5,803 bases of DNA from contig CAJGCS010000069.1 of assembly GCA_904501965.1 (NCBI GenBank), positions 1 through 5,803 on the forward strand. The letters are read 5' to 3'. The notes below the pieces were generated by a model. The model was not told the origin of the DNA, ran no database searches, and was given only the letters and a program-made list of their open reading frames with translations. The translations under genes and the position numbers were made by a program. Every line of letters begins with the position of its first letter. Positions within the stretch are counted from its first letter, which is position 1. Source of the DNA: an uncultured Bacilli bacterium (lineage in GTDB: Bacteria; Bacillota_I; Bacilli_A; ML615J-28; CAG-313). Positions 5,554-5,803 of this stretch are shown here, in pieces.

Positions 5554-5803
5554 ATGAAAAATAGAAACAATAAAAGAAATGAATTTTATGTTTATAAAGT
5601 AGTTCGTAAAACTGATCAAGAAGTTAAAGAACAAGAACAAACTCAAGAAGTTGAGCAACCTAGTAATACTAGTTATGTAATTTCACCACACTTTGGTAGA
5701 CAAGAAATAAAGACTAAGTATGAAAGCATGGGATATCATCGTGACCCAAGTAGTTATGATTTTATTCGTGGTGATAAAAAATTAAGACAAGATATTTATC
5801 AAA
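5554..5803 (+). CDS. Unrecognised protein, N-terminal 83 residues (3' end outside window)
   Basis: I do not recognise this gene. The start is well supported by GGAGGAG at 5541-5547, six bases before the ATG, and the frame stays open to the end of the window. The visible part has a basic start (MKNRNNKRN), then FYVYKVVRK, then a Glu/Gln-rich linker at about 21-36 that looks disordered. A short motif SPHFGRQE follows at 44-51, and then a Tyr/Arg/Asp-rich stretch. There is no signal peptide or membrane segment in these 83 residues. Short SPxFG-like motifs in a disordered N-terminal region bring to mind cytoplasmic FtsK/SftA-type or other division-related proteins of Firmicutes, but this is a weak hunch. 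The gene is divergent from the HAD gene with its own promoter. Confidence 0.8.
   Translation, partial: MKNRNNKRNEFYVYKVVRKTDQEVKEQEQTQEVEQPSNTSYVISPHFGRQEIKTKYESMGYHRDPSSYDFIRGDKKLRQDIYQ

Overview
The window looks like part of the chromosome of a low-GC, Firmicutes- or Tenericutes-type bacterium. The DNA is strongly AT-rich, Shine-Dalgarno sites are good (GGAGG-like), promoters are close to TTGACA/TATAAT, and intergenic gaps are short. All six tryptophans I counted in the complete genes are TGG. One gene (ribU) ends in TGA, and the window opens with the end of release factor 2, which reads UGA. This points to the standard bacterial code rather than the mycoplasma code, so an Acholeplasma-, Izemoplasma- or Erysipelotrichia-like host is more likely than a Mycoplasma. 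I cannot name the species. I see no mobile element, CRISPR array, tRNA or rRNA.

Left block (1-2333, plus strand): the 3' end of prfB, a YitT-family membrane protein and recX are tightly packed. The yitT-like SD overlaps the prfB stop, and recX starts inside the yitT-like gene. A strong intrinsic terminator follows recX. Next comes a short Lys/Ile-rich ORF of 41 codons with an excellent SD.

Middle block (2524-4583, plus strand): a near-consensus promoter drives an FMN riboswitch with its own terminator, followed by ribU (riboflavin-binding S component of an ECF transporter). A glycerate kinase gene overlaps ribU by ATGA. By inference, FMN shuts off riboflavin uptake and, because the genes are co-transcribed, also the glycerate kinase, which is an uncommon partner. 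A compact hairpin at 4550-4577 ends this operon. It also contains the stop codon of the convergent HAD phosphatase gene and has U-tracts in both directions.

Right block (4576-5803): a minus-strand Cof-type HAD phosphatase has its own consensus promoter. A divergent 153-bp intergenic region with two AT-rich dyads follows, and then the first 83 codons of an unrecognised plus-strand gene that runs off the window.

Most of the window is ordinary housekeeping and transport. I found no clear undescribed system. The points most worth a second look are the ribU-glycerate kinase coupling under FMN control, a composite antiterminator that can be drawn in the riboswitch, the N-terminal extension on RibU, the 41-aa ORF and the dyad over the last promoter.
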